The translations under genes were made by a program, and so were the position numbers. The notes beneath the pieces are model-generated. The model ran no database searches, was not told the DNA's origin, and saw only the letters and a program-made list of their open reading frames with translations. From Candidatus Margulisiibacteriota bacterium (GTDB lineage: Bacteria > Margulisbacteria > WOR-1 > O2-12-FULL-45-9 > XYB2-FULL-48-7), in the NCBI GenBank assembly GCA_041661965.1, contig JBAZTH010000001.1, forward strand, positions 1-64,000: a stretch of 64,000 bases of DNA, read 5' to 3'. How positions within the stretch are numbered: position 1 is the stretch's first letter; every line of letters begins with the position of its first letter. This document shows positions 1-7,780 of the stretch, piece after piece.

Positions 1-52
1 CCTCTTTTAACGCTCCAATTATCTGTTCTTCGGACATCCTTTTCCCCTTCAT
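1..52 (-). CDS. IS3-family transposase OrfA, N-terminus only (cut by window edge)
   Basis: Read from ATG at 52-50, the peptide is MKGKRMSEEQIIGALKE and then leaves the window. The sequence (S/T)EEQIIGxLKE is the classic N-terminus of IS3-family OrfA, the helix-turn-helix subunit that is normally fused to the DDE integrase OrfB by -1 frameshifting. A good ribosome-binding site (GGAGGA) precedes the ATG by six bases. Only 17 residues are visible, so whether the transposase is intact cannot be judged. Confidence 0.8.
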   Translation of the reverse strand, partial: MKGKRMSEEQIIGALKE

Positions 53-127
53 AAATGATCCTCCTTCAATTAGTATTACCGGCCTAAATTCTAATTGCAA
101 GTGGTCCAGTTTTTGGGGGTAAGGTCA
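1..127 (-). mobile_element. IS3-family insertion sequence, left end only
   Basis: The terminal 27 bases (101-127), read on the - strand, run TGACCTTACCCCCAAAAACT then GGACCAC, the usual look of IS3-family terminal inverted repeats. Just inside it on the - strand are a GGAGGA ribosome-binding site and the start of an OrfA-type transposase. The rest of the element lies to the left, outside the window. Base 127 is the inferred IS boundary, because the + strand from 128 is an open frame of an unrelated truncated gene. The other end and the target-site duplication cannot be seen. Moderately high confidence. Confidence 0.8.
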
Positions 128-335
128 GGCCCCATTCAGTTACGATTATCAGAATTATATTCCAAGCAGGATTGAAGTATGTGAATTGTCGTCATTAATA
201 AATGTTAAAACCTTGTATGTTGATGGGGACGCGACCAATATTTATATGTCAAAAGCTGATGATCGTTTATGGGTTTTAAGCAATCGCGATAACCCTATTT
301 TATCAGTTATAGAGTTAAATAAGGCTTTGAAATAA
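128..335 (+). pseudogene. 3' remnant of a gene cut by the IS insertion
   Basis: The frame starting at 129 is open from the IS boundary to a TAA at 333-335 and has no start codon of its own near the junction. It encodes about 68 residues ending in LWVLSNRDNPILSVIELNKALK. Alternating hydrophobic strands and the pattern VDGDATNIYMSKADDRLWVLSN look like the last blades of a beta-propeller. The next gene downstream also reads as a propeller-like secreted protein, so this may be the tail of a related gene belonging to another copy of the array. The function of the intact gene is unknown. Confidence 0.6.
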
Positions 336-392
336 CTATCATAGATCGGATTATTTGCTTCGCAAATAAAAAAGGAAATTGTTTTGACCTGC

Positions 393-476
393 CGACGACT
401 TCTCGACATTGACAGCGACGTGAATAGATGAAATTATTATTGCTGTTTGTCGATAAACATAAGGAGTGTGTTGTAA
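393..476 (+). repeat. 84-base leader, copy 1 (promoter plus ribosome-binding site)
   Basis: These 84 bases directly before the ATG at 477 match, without gaps and with only scattered mismatches, the 84 bases before the ATG at 5086. Both carry CGACGACTTCTCG, a TTGACA box, AATTAT seventeen bases later and an AAGGAG-type ribosome-binding site. The genes behind the two copies are different (a propeller-like protein and a lipoprotein), so the leader was duplicated as a unit with the array modules. Confidence 0.8.
409..437 (+). promoter_or_regulatory. Sigma-70-type promoter for pair 1
   Basis: A perfect -35 box TTGACA (409-414) is followed by a 17-base spacer and a -10-like AATTAT (432-437), 39 bases before the start codon at 477. 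The same promoter, with the same spacing, stands at 5018-5046. It should drive the coupled genes at 477 and 1740. Confidence 0.6.
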
Positions 477-1739
477 ATGAAAAAACCGCGTGAGTTTATA
501 ATGGTGATTTTCTTGCTGGCCCTCTGTGGCTTGAGCATTGCCGCCGCCAAAAAAGTAGAAGTTAAAACCCTCCATCTGGACACTAGCGAAGCGGCTAGGA
601 AATTGGCCCCGCAGTTAATCTATTCCGGGACGAACGAAACTATTTCGCAGGCTTTATACAACGTCGATATGCTGGATGGCAAGATCGATGAGCCGCATAT
701 TGTTCATAAACATATTGACAATAATCATCATATTTTAACCTTTATTGGAAAGAACGGTGAAGTAAAAAGAGTTTTAACGCTATCGGATGAAGCTTGCAAA
801 ATTGATATTAGCATTGCCAGGAATCAACGTTACGCCATGGTTGTTGGTGAATATAGGGAGCGGGATTTTAGCCAGACAACTAGATATTACGATTTCGAAG
901 GAAATCTCCTTTGGGAAAAGAAGCACGCGTACACCTGTTATTACGTTTCCCCTGACGGCAATTTTATTATCGAAGCGCCCGGTTGGGATTACCAGGGCAT
1001 CCATTTGCCAAGGACTTATGCGGTGATGAACGCGAAGGGGGAAAAGCTGAAAGACTTTGAAGTGAAAATGGACGGCAAAGCCTATTTTGGCAATGATTAT
1101 CAGAAGTTTTCCGAAAATGGCAAATATTGTTTAATGATCTATGGTATTGGTGGATGGCAAAACAATTATCGTCTGGTGATGGTCGATAGTACTGGGAAAG
1201 TAACATTCGATAAAACCTTCAAAGGGTTGTATACAAATCCTTATAATACCCAGCCAATGAACAACGGGATGCTTGTTTATGATTATGCGACAAAAGGAGC
1301 AGGGAAGCCTGGGAATACTAAAATATCAAGAATATATTTGGATAATAAAGAAATATATAAAATTTTTAATACATCGGCGGTTTCGGTGTGTGATGAATGC
1401 ATAATGACAGATAATGATAAAGGCATATGGGTAATATTTCCCAAAGAAGGTGAAACGAAGCTGCTTAAATATGACAAACCAGTGAGCGAATTATTAATTG
1501 CCAGATATTTATCGGTCCGCACTAAATATGATGGCAAATTTTTGTTTTATTTATGGGACAAGAAGCAAAATGGAAATATTACAAATTCAGAATGGGCAAT
1601 TATTAACGATAAGGTTGTTAAGTATTTTGAAAAAAATGGATTATATGCCGTTAAACAAAAGGGGTTCTTGATTTTTAAGTCAGAAAGTGGAGAAAGCGAT
1701 ATTTCAATCAATGAACAGGAAGTATTTGTTTTTAAATAA
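477..1739 (+). CDS. Secreted propeller-like protein, first partner of the M23 array
   Basis: This 420-residue protein begins MKKPREFIMVIFLLALCGLS, a Sec signal peptide with likely cleavage after IAAA; no lipobox cysteine is present. The body is made of repeated short strands (YDFEGNLLWEKK, VMNAKGEKLKDFEV, VMVDSTGKVTFDK) of the kind seen in WD40/PQQ-like beta-propellers, though no family signature is certain. The start at 477 has AAGGAG ten bases upstream and lies just behind the duplicated promoter leader. The stop TAA directly touches the ATG of the M23 gene at 1740, so the two are translationally coupled. It occupies the place held by PsbP-like lipoproteins in the later pairs, which suggests an equivalent partner role; that role is inference. 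Confidence 0.75.
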   Translation: MKKPREFIMVIFLLALCGLSIAAAKKVEVKTLHLDTSEAARKLAPQLIYSGTNETISQALYNVDMLDGKIDEPHIVHKHIDNNHHILTFIGKNGEVKRVLTLSDEACKIDISIARNQRYAMVVGEYRERDFSQTTRYYDFEGNLLWEKKHAYTCYYVSPDGNFIIEAPGWDYQGIHLPRTYAVMNAKGEKLKDFEVKMDGKAYFGNDYQKFSENGKYCLMIYGIGGWQNNYRLVMVDSTGKVTFDKTFKGLYTNPYNTQPMNNGMLVYDYATKGAGKPGNTKISRIYLDNKEIYKIFNTSAVSVCDECIMTDNDKGIWVIFPKEGETKLLKYDKPVSELLIARYLSVRTKYDGKFLFYLWDKKQNGNITNSEWAIINDKVVKYFEKNGLYAVKQKGFLIFKSESGESDISINEQEVFVFK

Positions 1740-4700
1740 ATGTGCTTACGATTTAAAATAATAAAAATAGCTATTGTTTTTGCTAGTATTGTTCTGGCAA
1801 GTGGAACGATTTATGCCGATTACTCATTTACAAGATATCCTCTTGAGAAGGTAGCTAAAGTAACGGCAACCTTTGGCCAATTCAGAGAATATACGAAGCA
1901 GATTGATGGCACAAAAAAAATAACTTATGTTGGTGGCCACGAAGGGATCGATCTTGATGATGAAGATAATGCCCCAATATATTCTGTTGCTGCGGGAGAA
2001 GTGTTTGAATTAAGAAAGAGATCTCCTGGATATGGCAATGTGCTTATAATTAAGCACACCAATAGTGTGCCAAATTACCAATCCTTTTATGCCCATATGA
2101 GTAGCATACCTTATGAAGACAAGATAAATACTCGCCTTATAGAAGGAGTTCCCTACAATGTCAACACCACTGACCCCATCGGTTATGTCGGTTCAACTGG
2201 CGGGGGAGCATCGACTGGGTCACACTTGCATTTTCAGGTTGGGAACCCGGCAATCAGAGGAGGGGAGGAAAACCCGCTTGCGGCCGGACTTAATCAGCCG
2301 TACGTGAATTATATGCAAACAACGATTGAAGCCTATTCCGACGCCCTTTTTCCGGGGAACGCGTATATTCGTCTGCTTGGTCCGGGTGATGATGGTAAAT
2401 TCGATCGGCTGAATTATGTAAAATCAGGTGATATTTATAACAAGATCGAAGATCCGGAGGAGAATGAAGAGCTAAACTACCCGAAAGCGGGGGAACCGAT
2501 CAAAATAGTTGTTGAGGCTTACCAAAATAGCTTATTTAACGGATTTCGGACCGCTCCGTATGGTGTTGAATTTAACATTACAGAGATTGGTGGTTCATAT
2601 AACAAATCGCAGGTCGTCCGCTTTAACAAGACGCTTTCCGAAATAAACGGCAAAATTGACGAATATTATTGCTTTACCAAGCCGTTTATCACCAAGCCTT
2701 TTAGCGGCGCCGCCTATTATTACATGGATTGGACTCCCGGCGAGGGGGTATATAAGATCCAGGCCAAGGTCTATGCCGCGTACCGTGAAGGGGGCGTGTT
2801 GAAATTCCAAACGCCGATAATCAAAGAGCGGATCGTTTCAATTGGGCTGGCCGGAATTGATTATGACTCTCCCTATGGCTACGCTTTCGCGCAATACGAC
2901 CCAAATACTGGATTGCCTGGTTTGGCTTCCTCCGGTGGTGTTCACGCCGCTGGGGTAGGTGATGATGAGCCAACAATCTATTACACCGACGTTAGCGCCC
3001 CCCGTTTTTCTATGAGCCCGGGAGATACGACTTATCCGAAAAACACGGTCATTTCCGCCCGGGCCGATAAAAATGTTAATTGGACGGTCAAGATATTTGA
3101 CGAGAGCGGCGGGACAGCAGCCACTCTGACCGGCACCGGCGATCGTTTATCCAAAAAATGGGCGGGAGCGGGGAATGGGAAATACACCTATCAGGTTGAG
3201 GCTCAAGACGCTGTTAGTGGTGAAAAAGCGGAAAGAGACGGGATTGGCATAATTATAGTCGATAACCAGCCGCCTGATATAAAGCTGAAAAGCGATTCGA
3301 CAATCAACATTACGACCAGCGACGCGAAAGCGGTCGTTGAATTTACCGCCAACGAAGACCTGGCGCTGGCGCGCGTCGATATCGTGGACATTGCCGGAGT
3401 ATCGATTGCCGAATATTTTAAGGTCCAGCCGCATCTAAAGAAAGACGAGCTCTTTCAAGCTGATTGGGTCAATCCTTGGGCCAATGCTAACGGCTGGTAT
3501 TATTTAAAGATTATGGCCTTCGATCTGGCCGGTAATCGAACGGTTAAATATGTCCCCGTTCGGGTCGACCTGCCGGGGGGCGTTTCCCCAACGACTACCG
3601 CTCCGACGGAGCCTATCAAACGGACCAATCCGCCCGAAGAGGTGAAAAATATCGCGGTCGGCGATATCGATTTTGACGATAATGGTAATTCGTACGTTTT
3701 ATATACGAAGCAGATGAAACTGGTTAAATATGACGGCAGTGGGAAAGAGATTGGCAAGATAGAGAAGTTTGGCGCTGATAGTCAGGATTACTTTTGGTAT
3801 CCGCAAGGTTTGGCGGTTTCCCCGTCAGGCGATCGGGTTTATGTGGCCGATACTTATAGTGATCGTTTATTGATCTTTGATGGCGGCCTAAATTTAATAA
3901 AGGCGGTTCAGGGGCGGGATGTTTTCCTAGAGTATACAAGGGACGAGATTGATAATTATTTTTTCTTTATTAAAACCGGGCATACGACTAACCATTATCG
4001 GTATGAAATGCTTGGGGAAGGCTACGATCAGCCGAAAGATGTTTATTTTGCCGGGGGGAACATGTACGTCGCCGATTCAGGGCGGCATCGGATATTGAAA
4101 TATGATCTTAACGGTGACGAGGTTGTCTTTGATAAGCTGGAGGGGAAACACGGCCCCGATGATAATTGTTGTTACCACTACACTAATAGTTTGAATGAAA
4201 CAAAAGATTCCAGTGGACACCGGGCGGATAGGATCGGCTATTCTGCTTTTAACGCGATGGATGGAGCTCCCCATCCCAATGTAATGATTCATGAGATTTC
4301 TTCGACGGGGAATGGCGCTGGAGGAGGGGAGCTAACTGCTCCGGAAGTCGCCTTCGCCCAAGCCTCCGGTTCCGTTTATGTCGCCGACACTGGCAATAAT
4401 CGAGTTCAGGTTTTTAACGCCGATGGTTCTTACCGGTTTAAATTTGGAGAAGGCACATTGGTTTCTCCACAGGGAATAGACGTTGATGGTTTGGGCAATA
4501 TTTACGTTGCCGATACGGGCAATCATCGGATCGTTAAGTTTAGTTCGGCCGGAGATTTTATAAGAGAATATCGCTCCGAAGACGGAGAGATAACACCATT
4601 AAAGATAAAGCTTAAAGGGGGCAAGCTCTATATTGCCGACGCGAATTCTTCCCGGCCGCTAGTTTGGGAGATCGGGGGAGAGATAAAAGACTTTGGCTGT

Positions 4701-4976
4701 TCGGCCAAGATCTCTCCCAATGGCGATGGGAATGGTGATTCCGCCTTAATCGGCTATGAATTGACCGAGTCGGGGCGCGTGACTTTACGCCTCCTTAACT
4801 CTGCCAAAGAAGAGATCGGCCAGCTTTTTACCTATACCGCCAGTCGGCCAAGCTATGCGCTGGTTAGCGACTCGCTTCGCGAAAAAGGGGTGCACAACGA
4901 GTTTTGGAGCGGCTATGTGCAACCCTCTTTAGCTGACGAGGAAACCAGCGGCAATATCGCCGCGGTTTCCTCATAA
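1740..4976 (+). CDS. Secreted M23 peptidase with NHL repeats, truncated C-terminus
   Basis: The 1078-residue product has a signal peptide (residues 1-27, ending TIYA) and an M23/LytM metallopeptidase domain (about 30-180). The zinc motifs are seen as GGHEGIDLD and HLHFQVG, with a third conserved His in FYAHMS. Such enzymes cut peptidoglycan cross-bridges. An uncharacterised beta domain (about 200-400), an Ig-like part and NHL repeats follow (VYVADTYSDRLLIFD, VYVADTGNNRVQVFN, IYVADTGNHRIVKFS), then one SPNGDG domain. The end of the protein (from about 4913) departs from its long paralogue at 9774 and is encoded by a hairpin, so it is a shortened copy. The DNA at about 4380-4912 is nearly identical to 12400-12930. 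Its ATG touches the stop of the preceding gene. Confidence 0.85.
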   Translation: MCLRFKIIKIAIVFASIVLASGTIYADYSFTRYPLEKVAKVTATFGQFREYTKQIDGTKKITYVGGHEGIDLDDEDNAPIYSVAAGEVFELRKRSPGYGNVLIIKHTNSVPNYQSFYAHMSSIPYEDKINTRLIEGVPYNVNTTDPIGYVGSTGGGASTGSHLHFQVGNPAIRGGEENPLAAGLNQPYVNYMQTTIEAYSDALFPGNAYIRLLGPGDDGKFDRLNYVKSGDIYNKIEDPEENEELNYPKAGEPIKIVVEAYQNSLFNGFRTAPYGVEFNITEIGGSYNKSQVVRFNKTLSEINGKIDEYYCFTKPFITKPFSGAAYYYMDWTPGEGVYKIQAKVYAAYREGGVLKFQTPIIKERIVSIGLAGIDYDSPYGYAFAQYDPNTGLPGLASSGGVHAAGVGDDEPTIYYTDVSAPRFSMSPGDTTYPKNTVISARADKNVNWTVKIFDESGGTAATLTGTGDRLSKKWAGAGNGKYTYQVEAQDAVSGEKAERDGIGIIIVDNQPPDIKLKSDSTINITTSDAKAVVEFTANEDLALARVDIVDIAGVSIAEYFKVQPHLKKDELFQADWVNPWANANGWYYLKIMAFDLAGNRTVKYVPVRVDLPGGVSPTTTAPTEPIKRTNPPEEVKNIAVGDIDFDDNGNSYVLYTKQMKLVKYDGSGKEIGKIEKFGADSQDYFWYPQGLAVSPSGDRVYVADTYSDRLLIFDGGLNLIKAVQGRDVFLEYTRDEIDNYFFFIKTGHTTNHYRYEMLGEGYDQPKDVYFAGGNMYVADSGRHRILKYDLNGDEVVFDKLEGKHGPDDNCCYHYTNSLNETKDSSGHRADRIGYSAFNAMDGAPHPNVMIHEISSTGNGAGGGELTAPEVAFAQASGSVYVADTGNNRVQVFNADGSYRFKFGEGTLVSPQGIDVDGLGNIYVADTGNHRIVKFSSAGDFIREYRSEDGEITPLKIKLKGGKLYIADANSSRPLVWEIGGEIKDFGCSAKISPNGDGNGDSALIGYELTESGRVTLRLLNSAKEEIGQLFTYTASRPSYALVSDSLREKGVHNEFWSGYVQPSLADEETSGNIAAVSS
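4938..4972. repeat. REP-like hairpin at the truncated 3' end
   Basis: GAGGAAACC, a bulged A, and GCGGC pair with GCCGC and GGTTTCCTC around the loop AATATC. The hairpin encodes the last residues of the 1078-aa protein. Its right half matches 41098-41120 with two changes that keep the stem paired. No T-run follows, so it is not a normal terminator. It marks the point where the gene stops resembling its full-length paralogue. Confidence 0.65.
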
Positions 4977-5001
4977 TTTGTACAGGAAATTATTATCCTA
5001 G

Positions 5002-5085
5002 CGACGACTTCTCGGCATTGACAGCGACGTGAATAGGTGAAATTATTACTGCTGTTTGGCGATATTACTAAGGAGGCTGTTAATA
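5002..5085 (+). repeat. 84-base leader, copy 2
   Basis: Second copy of the promoter/ribosome-binding-site leader found at 393-476, with the same length and scattered substitutions. It carries AAGGAGG eleven bases before the ATG at 5086. Its position directly behind the truncated M23 gene shows that pairs 2-5 have their own transcription start. Confidence 0.8.
5018..5046 (+). promoter_or_regulatory. Sigma-70-type promoter for pairs 2-5
   Basis: TTGACA (5018-5023), a 17-base spacer and AATTAT (5041-5046), identical in layout to 409-437. No other clear promoter is visible before 20914, and the genes from 5086 on overlap or nearly touch, so one long transcript of almost 16 kb is possible. Confidence 0.6.
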
Positions 5086-5706
5086 ATGAAAAAACGACTT
5101 GCTTTGTTCCCCTTGTTGGCATTATTGCTAGTGCTGGTTGTGGTTGGTTGTGCCCCGGCAAAAAAAGAAGATTCCAAGAAAATGTCGGTTACGACAGAGG
5201 CTATTACCCAAATATCTATCAAGGAATGGAAGACCTACGTGAGCAAATACGGGTTTTCGGTAAGTTATCCGAAGGATTGGGCATTTGAGAGGGACGCAGA
5301 TGCCAAGAAGTCGGACTATATAACTGGCAACCAATCCTATCGGATATACACCGATGACTTTCACCGTCGTCCTCAGGATCCTTCTGGAATTGTTATAGGC
5401 ATTGAAATTGGTAGTGATGAGTCCCAGGATATAAATAAATCATTAAGCTCGTCGGACCAGTTTGAGGCGCTTCTAAAAAAAGATAATTTTTACGCTAACG
5501 AGAAAGGCAATATTATAAAGAAGCTCAATTTGGATTACGATGGATACTTGGTCTATGACAAGTATCGTCAAAACAAACCGACAAGAGCAATATTTTATAT
5601 TCCAGATAAGGGGAGTACTGTCGGGATTGACATAGAATCGGACGGTGGAACGGAAGAATTCCTATCGATAGTTTATTCAATAAGGAAAAATGCGAATAGG
5701 CAGTAA
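5086..5706 (+). CDS. PsbP-like lipoprotein, pair 2
   Basis: The chosen start (5086) has AAGGAGG at 5070-5076 and gives MKKRLALFPLLALLLVLVVV followed by GCAPAKKE: a lipoprotein signal with the lipobox VVGC, so the mature protein should be lipid-anchored. An upstream ATG at 5056 lies in the leader and is unlikely. The mature part (206 residues in all) carries KTYVSKYGFSVSYPKDW, the hallmark start of PsbP/MOG1-like domains (same fold group as DcrB/DUF1795). Three more copies follow at 6349, 7194 and 9127. The 3' end overlaps the M23 gene at 5690 by 17 bases. A role as partner, inhibitor or anchor of the M23 protein is inferred from this fixed pairing. Confidence 0.85.
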   Translation: MKKRLALFPLLALLLVLVVVGCAPAKKEDSKKMSVTTEAITQISIKEWKTYVSKYGFSVSYPKDWAFERDADAKKSDYITGNQSYRIYTDDFHRRPQDPSGIVIGIEIGSDESQDINKSLSSSDQFEALLKKDNFYANEKGNIIKKLNLDYDGYLVYDKYRQNKPTRAIFYIPDKGSTVGIDIESDGGTEEFLSIVYSIRKNANRQ

Positions 5707-6346
5707 AAAATATTTAGTTGTTTTGTTTTTGCTGCTTGCGCGAAATGTCTGTGCCGCCGAGTATCCATTTAGTAATGTTTTGCCCATCGAATATTCTTCG
5801 GACAAGTTGATAGAAAATAGGTATATCAGCCACAATTTTGGCGAATACAGATCGAAGAGCTACATTCATGATGGAACGGATTTCAGGATATTTGAAACAA
5901 ATCATTCCAATCTTTATCCCATTGCTGCTGGCACCGCCTATGTTTACCCAGACCTAACTAGGAAAGTTTTAAAGTCAGCGATACCAATGGCCGATTCCGC
6001 TGCTGTTAAAGGGCTGTTTATTGATTACAACCAGGTGACCCCTATCTTCAAGGCAAGCACCGCGCCAGCGAGCATCGAGGCTTGCTCCGCTTCAGAAGGA
6101 ACAAAAGCAATATTGCGAAAAGGCATAATTGGGGAGAAAACAGGCTGGGGCAATTGCGTGATAGTAAACCATGACACTTATCAAACGCGATACGCCCACT
6201 TGACCTGCGCTTATGTGTCCGACGGGCAACCAGTGAACGCTTCAACAGTTTTAGGGTTGTCAGGAAACACGGGAAAATCTGAAGGAGAACATCTTCACTT
6301 CGGCATTTTAAATTATGGCGTAATAATAAGTATTAGGAGGGCTTAA
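5690..6346 (+). CDS. Stand-alone secreted M23 peptidase (truncated copy), pair 2
   Basis: The 218-residue product keeps the signal peptide (ending NVCA) and a whole M23 domain: HDGTDF (zinc His and Asp), TRYAHL and GEHLHFGIL (catalytic HxH). It then stops after eleven odd residues (NYGVIISIRRA), encoded by the ribosome-binding region of the next lipoprotein gene. Everything after the catalytic domain in the 3379-aa paralogue is missing. Compared with that paralogue there is an extra segment of roughly 55 residues between the GTAYVYP and WGNCVIVNH strands. The zinc ligands are intact, so it could be an active small peptidoglycan hydrolase. Confidence 0.8.
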   Translation: MRIGSKKYLVVLFLLLARNVCAAEYPFSNVLPIEYSSDKLIENRYISHNFGEYRSKSYIHDGTDFRIFETNHSNLYPIAAGTAYVYPDLTRKVLKSAIPMADSAAVKGLFIDYNQVTPIFKASTAPASIEACSASEGTKAILRKGIIGEKTGWGNCVIVNHDTYQTRYAHLTCAYVSDGQPVNASTVLGLSGNTGKSEGEHLHFGILNYGVIISIRRA

Positions 6347-6348
6347 AA

Positions 6349-6948
6349 ATGAAAAAACGATTAATTTTGTCTTCTCTGACGGGATTGGCGATTGTGCTGG
6401 TTGTTGTTGGCTGCGCTCCAGCGAAAAAGGAAGGAGATAAAAAACTGTTGGTCACGACAGCGGCCGTCACCCAAACATCTACCAAGGAATGGAAGACCTA
6501 CGTTAGCAAATATGGGTTTTCAGTAAGCTATCCGAGGGATTGGTTTTTGAAGGAGGACACGGACAATATCTGCAAGGAAGGGTATCGCCCTTTTGATATT
6601 TACAATTATGATGCAGACCATCCAAAAAATGAGCCTGGGGTGTCTATTAGTTTTGGTTTTAATGACGAAACTACCAAAGGCATTGATAAGTCAACGATTC
6701 CGTCTGATCCCTATGAGAGGATATTGTTTCTTGCAAGAAAACATAATTTATATATGGGCGAGAATGAAAAAAATAGGACCAAGTTGAATATGGCTTACCC
6801 TGGAATTCTAGTTAAATATGAAACTAAGCCAATTAGAATTATGTTTTATATTCAAGAAAGCGATGCGTTGCTTGGCGTTGATCTGGACTCCGAACATGGT
6901 ACGGAAGAATATTTTAAGATCATTGACACGATAAAAAAGAATGAATAA
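6349..6948 (+). CDS. PsbP-like lipoprotein, pair 3
   Basis: This 199-residue product starts MKKRLILSSLTGLAIVLVVV and has the lipobox VVGC followed by APAKKEGDKK. The PsbP-like signature KTYVSKYGFSVSYPRDW is near residue 50. TAGGAGGGCTTAAAA precedes the ATG, giving a strong ribosome-binding site. The N-terminal half is close to its paralogues; the C-terminal half (from about residue 75) is much more divergent, which is what would be expected if that part contacts variable partners. It overlaps the next gene by eight bases. Confidence 0.85.
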   Translation: MKKRLILSSLTGLAIVLVVVGCAPAKKEGDKKLLVTTAAVTQTSTKEWKTYVSKYGFSVSYPRDWFLKEDTDNICKEGYRPFDIYNYDADHPKNEPGVSISFGFNDETTKGIDKSTIPSDPYERILFLARKHNLYMGENEKNRTKLNMAYPGILVKYETKPIRIMFYIQESDALLGVDLDSEHGTEEYFKIIDTIKKNE

Positions 6949-7174
6949 ATTAATTAAAGTAATTCTTGTTGGATATTTGTTGTTATTGTTAAGCGCATTT
7001 TGTTATGCCGAGTATCCTTTTGGTAAAATTCGGCCAATTGAATATAAACAGGAAGAGCTCAATAAGAAAGAATATATCAGCCACAATTATGGGGAATATA
7101 GATCCCCAACATATTTTCATGATGGAATGGATTATCAAGCTGGCAATTTTTCTGTTTCGATAAAAAGATGGTAA
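6941..7174 (+). pseudogene. Remnant of an M23 gene, pair 3
   Basis: The 77-residue frame has the signal peptide (ending FCYA), the segment EYISHNYGEYRSPTYFHDGMDYQ with the first zinc motif (HDGMDY), and then ends in NFSVSIKRW. The second half of the peptidase domain, with the catalytic HxH, is absent, so it cannot be an active M23 enzyme. The cut falls just before AATAATAGGAGGG, the ribosome-binding site of the next lipoprotein, as in pairs 2 and 4. Start codon and coupling to 6349 are intact, so it may still be translated. Confidence 0.75.
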
Positions 7175-7193
7175 ATAATAGGAGGGCTTGAAA

Positions 7194-7778
7194 ATGGATA
7201 AACGATTAGTTTTGCTTCCCCTGATGGTCTTGACGATTACGCTGGTTGTTGGCTGTGTGCCAAAAAAAGAAGGTGACAAAAAGTTGTCGGCCACGACAAA
7301 GGCTGTCACCCAAGTTTCGACTCAAGAAATGAAAACCTATGTGAGTAAGTATGGGTTTTCAGTGAGTTATCCGAATGATTGGGTGTTAGAAGAAAATTGG
7401 CATACAACAAATATTCCAGAAGATAAAAAGGGTTGGTTGTCTTTTGACCTCGGCAGTGAGAATGAGAATGTCGATATGTTTTTTGAGACGCAAAAAGATT
7501 TATCATCAAGCCCAAACACGCTTAAGGACAAATTAAGCTATTTTGCTAAAAAAGAAAACGTTGTCATGAATACTATTCAAGATTATAAGATGATTGATAA
7601 GGGAGAAAATGTTTTTGGATTGGCTTATGGCCAACCTAGGGGGATATTTGAAAAATACAATGTTTTAATATTTTATTTGCCACAGACAAGAAGCGTAGCC
7701 TCGATAATATTTTATAATCAAGGTAAATATTCGGTAGAAGAAATAATGAACAAAGTTTATATAAAAATATTAAAATAA
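7194..7778 (+). CDS. PsbP-like lipoprotein, pair 4
   Basis: The start at 7194 (MDKRLVLLPLMVLTITLVVG) is preferred over an in-frame TTG at 7188 because AGGAGGG at 7180-7186 is well placed. The lipobox is VVGC, followed by VPKKEGDKK. The PsbP-like signature reads KTYVSKYGFSVSYPNDW. The C-terminal half again differs strongly from the other copies. Two bases separate its stop from the ATG of the M23 gene at 7781. Confidence 0.85.
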   Translation: MDKRLVLLPLMVLTITLVVGCVPKKEGDKKLSATTKAVTQVSTQEMKTYVSKYGFSVSYPNDWVLEENWHTTNIPEDKKGWLSFDLGSENENVDMFFETQKDLSSSPNTLKDKLSYFAKKENVVMNTIQDYKMIDKGENVFGLAYGQPRGIFEKYNVLIFYLPQTRSVASIIFYNQGKYSVEEIMNKVYIKILK

Positions 7779-7780
7779 TT

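Noticed and set aside
351..369. TTATTTGC-TTC-GCAAATAA hairpin as a terminator
   Set aside because: It is followed by As, not Ts, on the + strand, and no - strand gene ends there. It is only noted as a small palindrome.
5037..5288. 83-aa open frame overlapping the lipoprotein start
   Set aside because: It runs through the duplicated leader in another frame and lacks a ribosome-binding site and recognisable sequence; the lipoprotein frame is clearly real.
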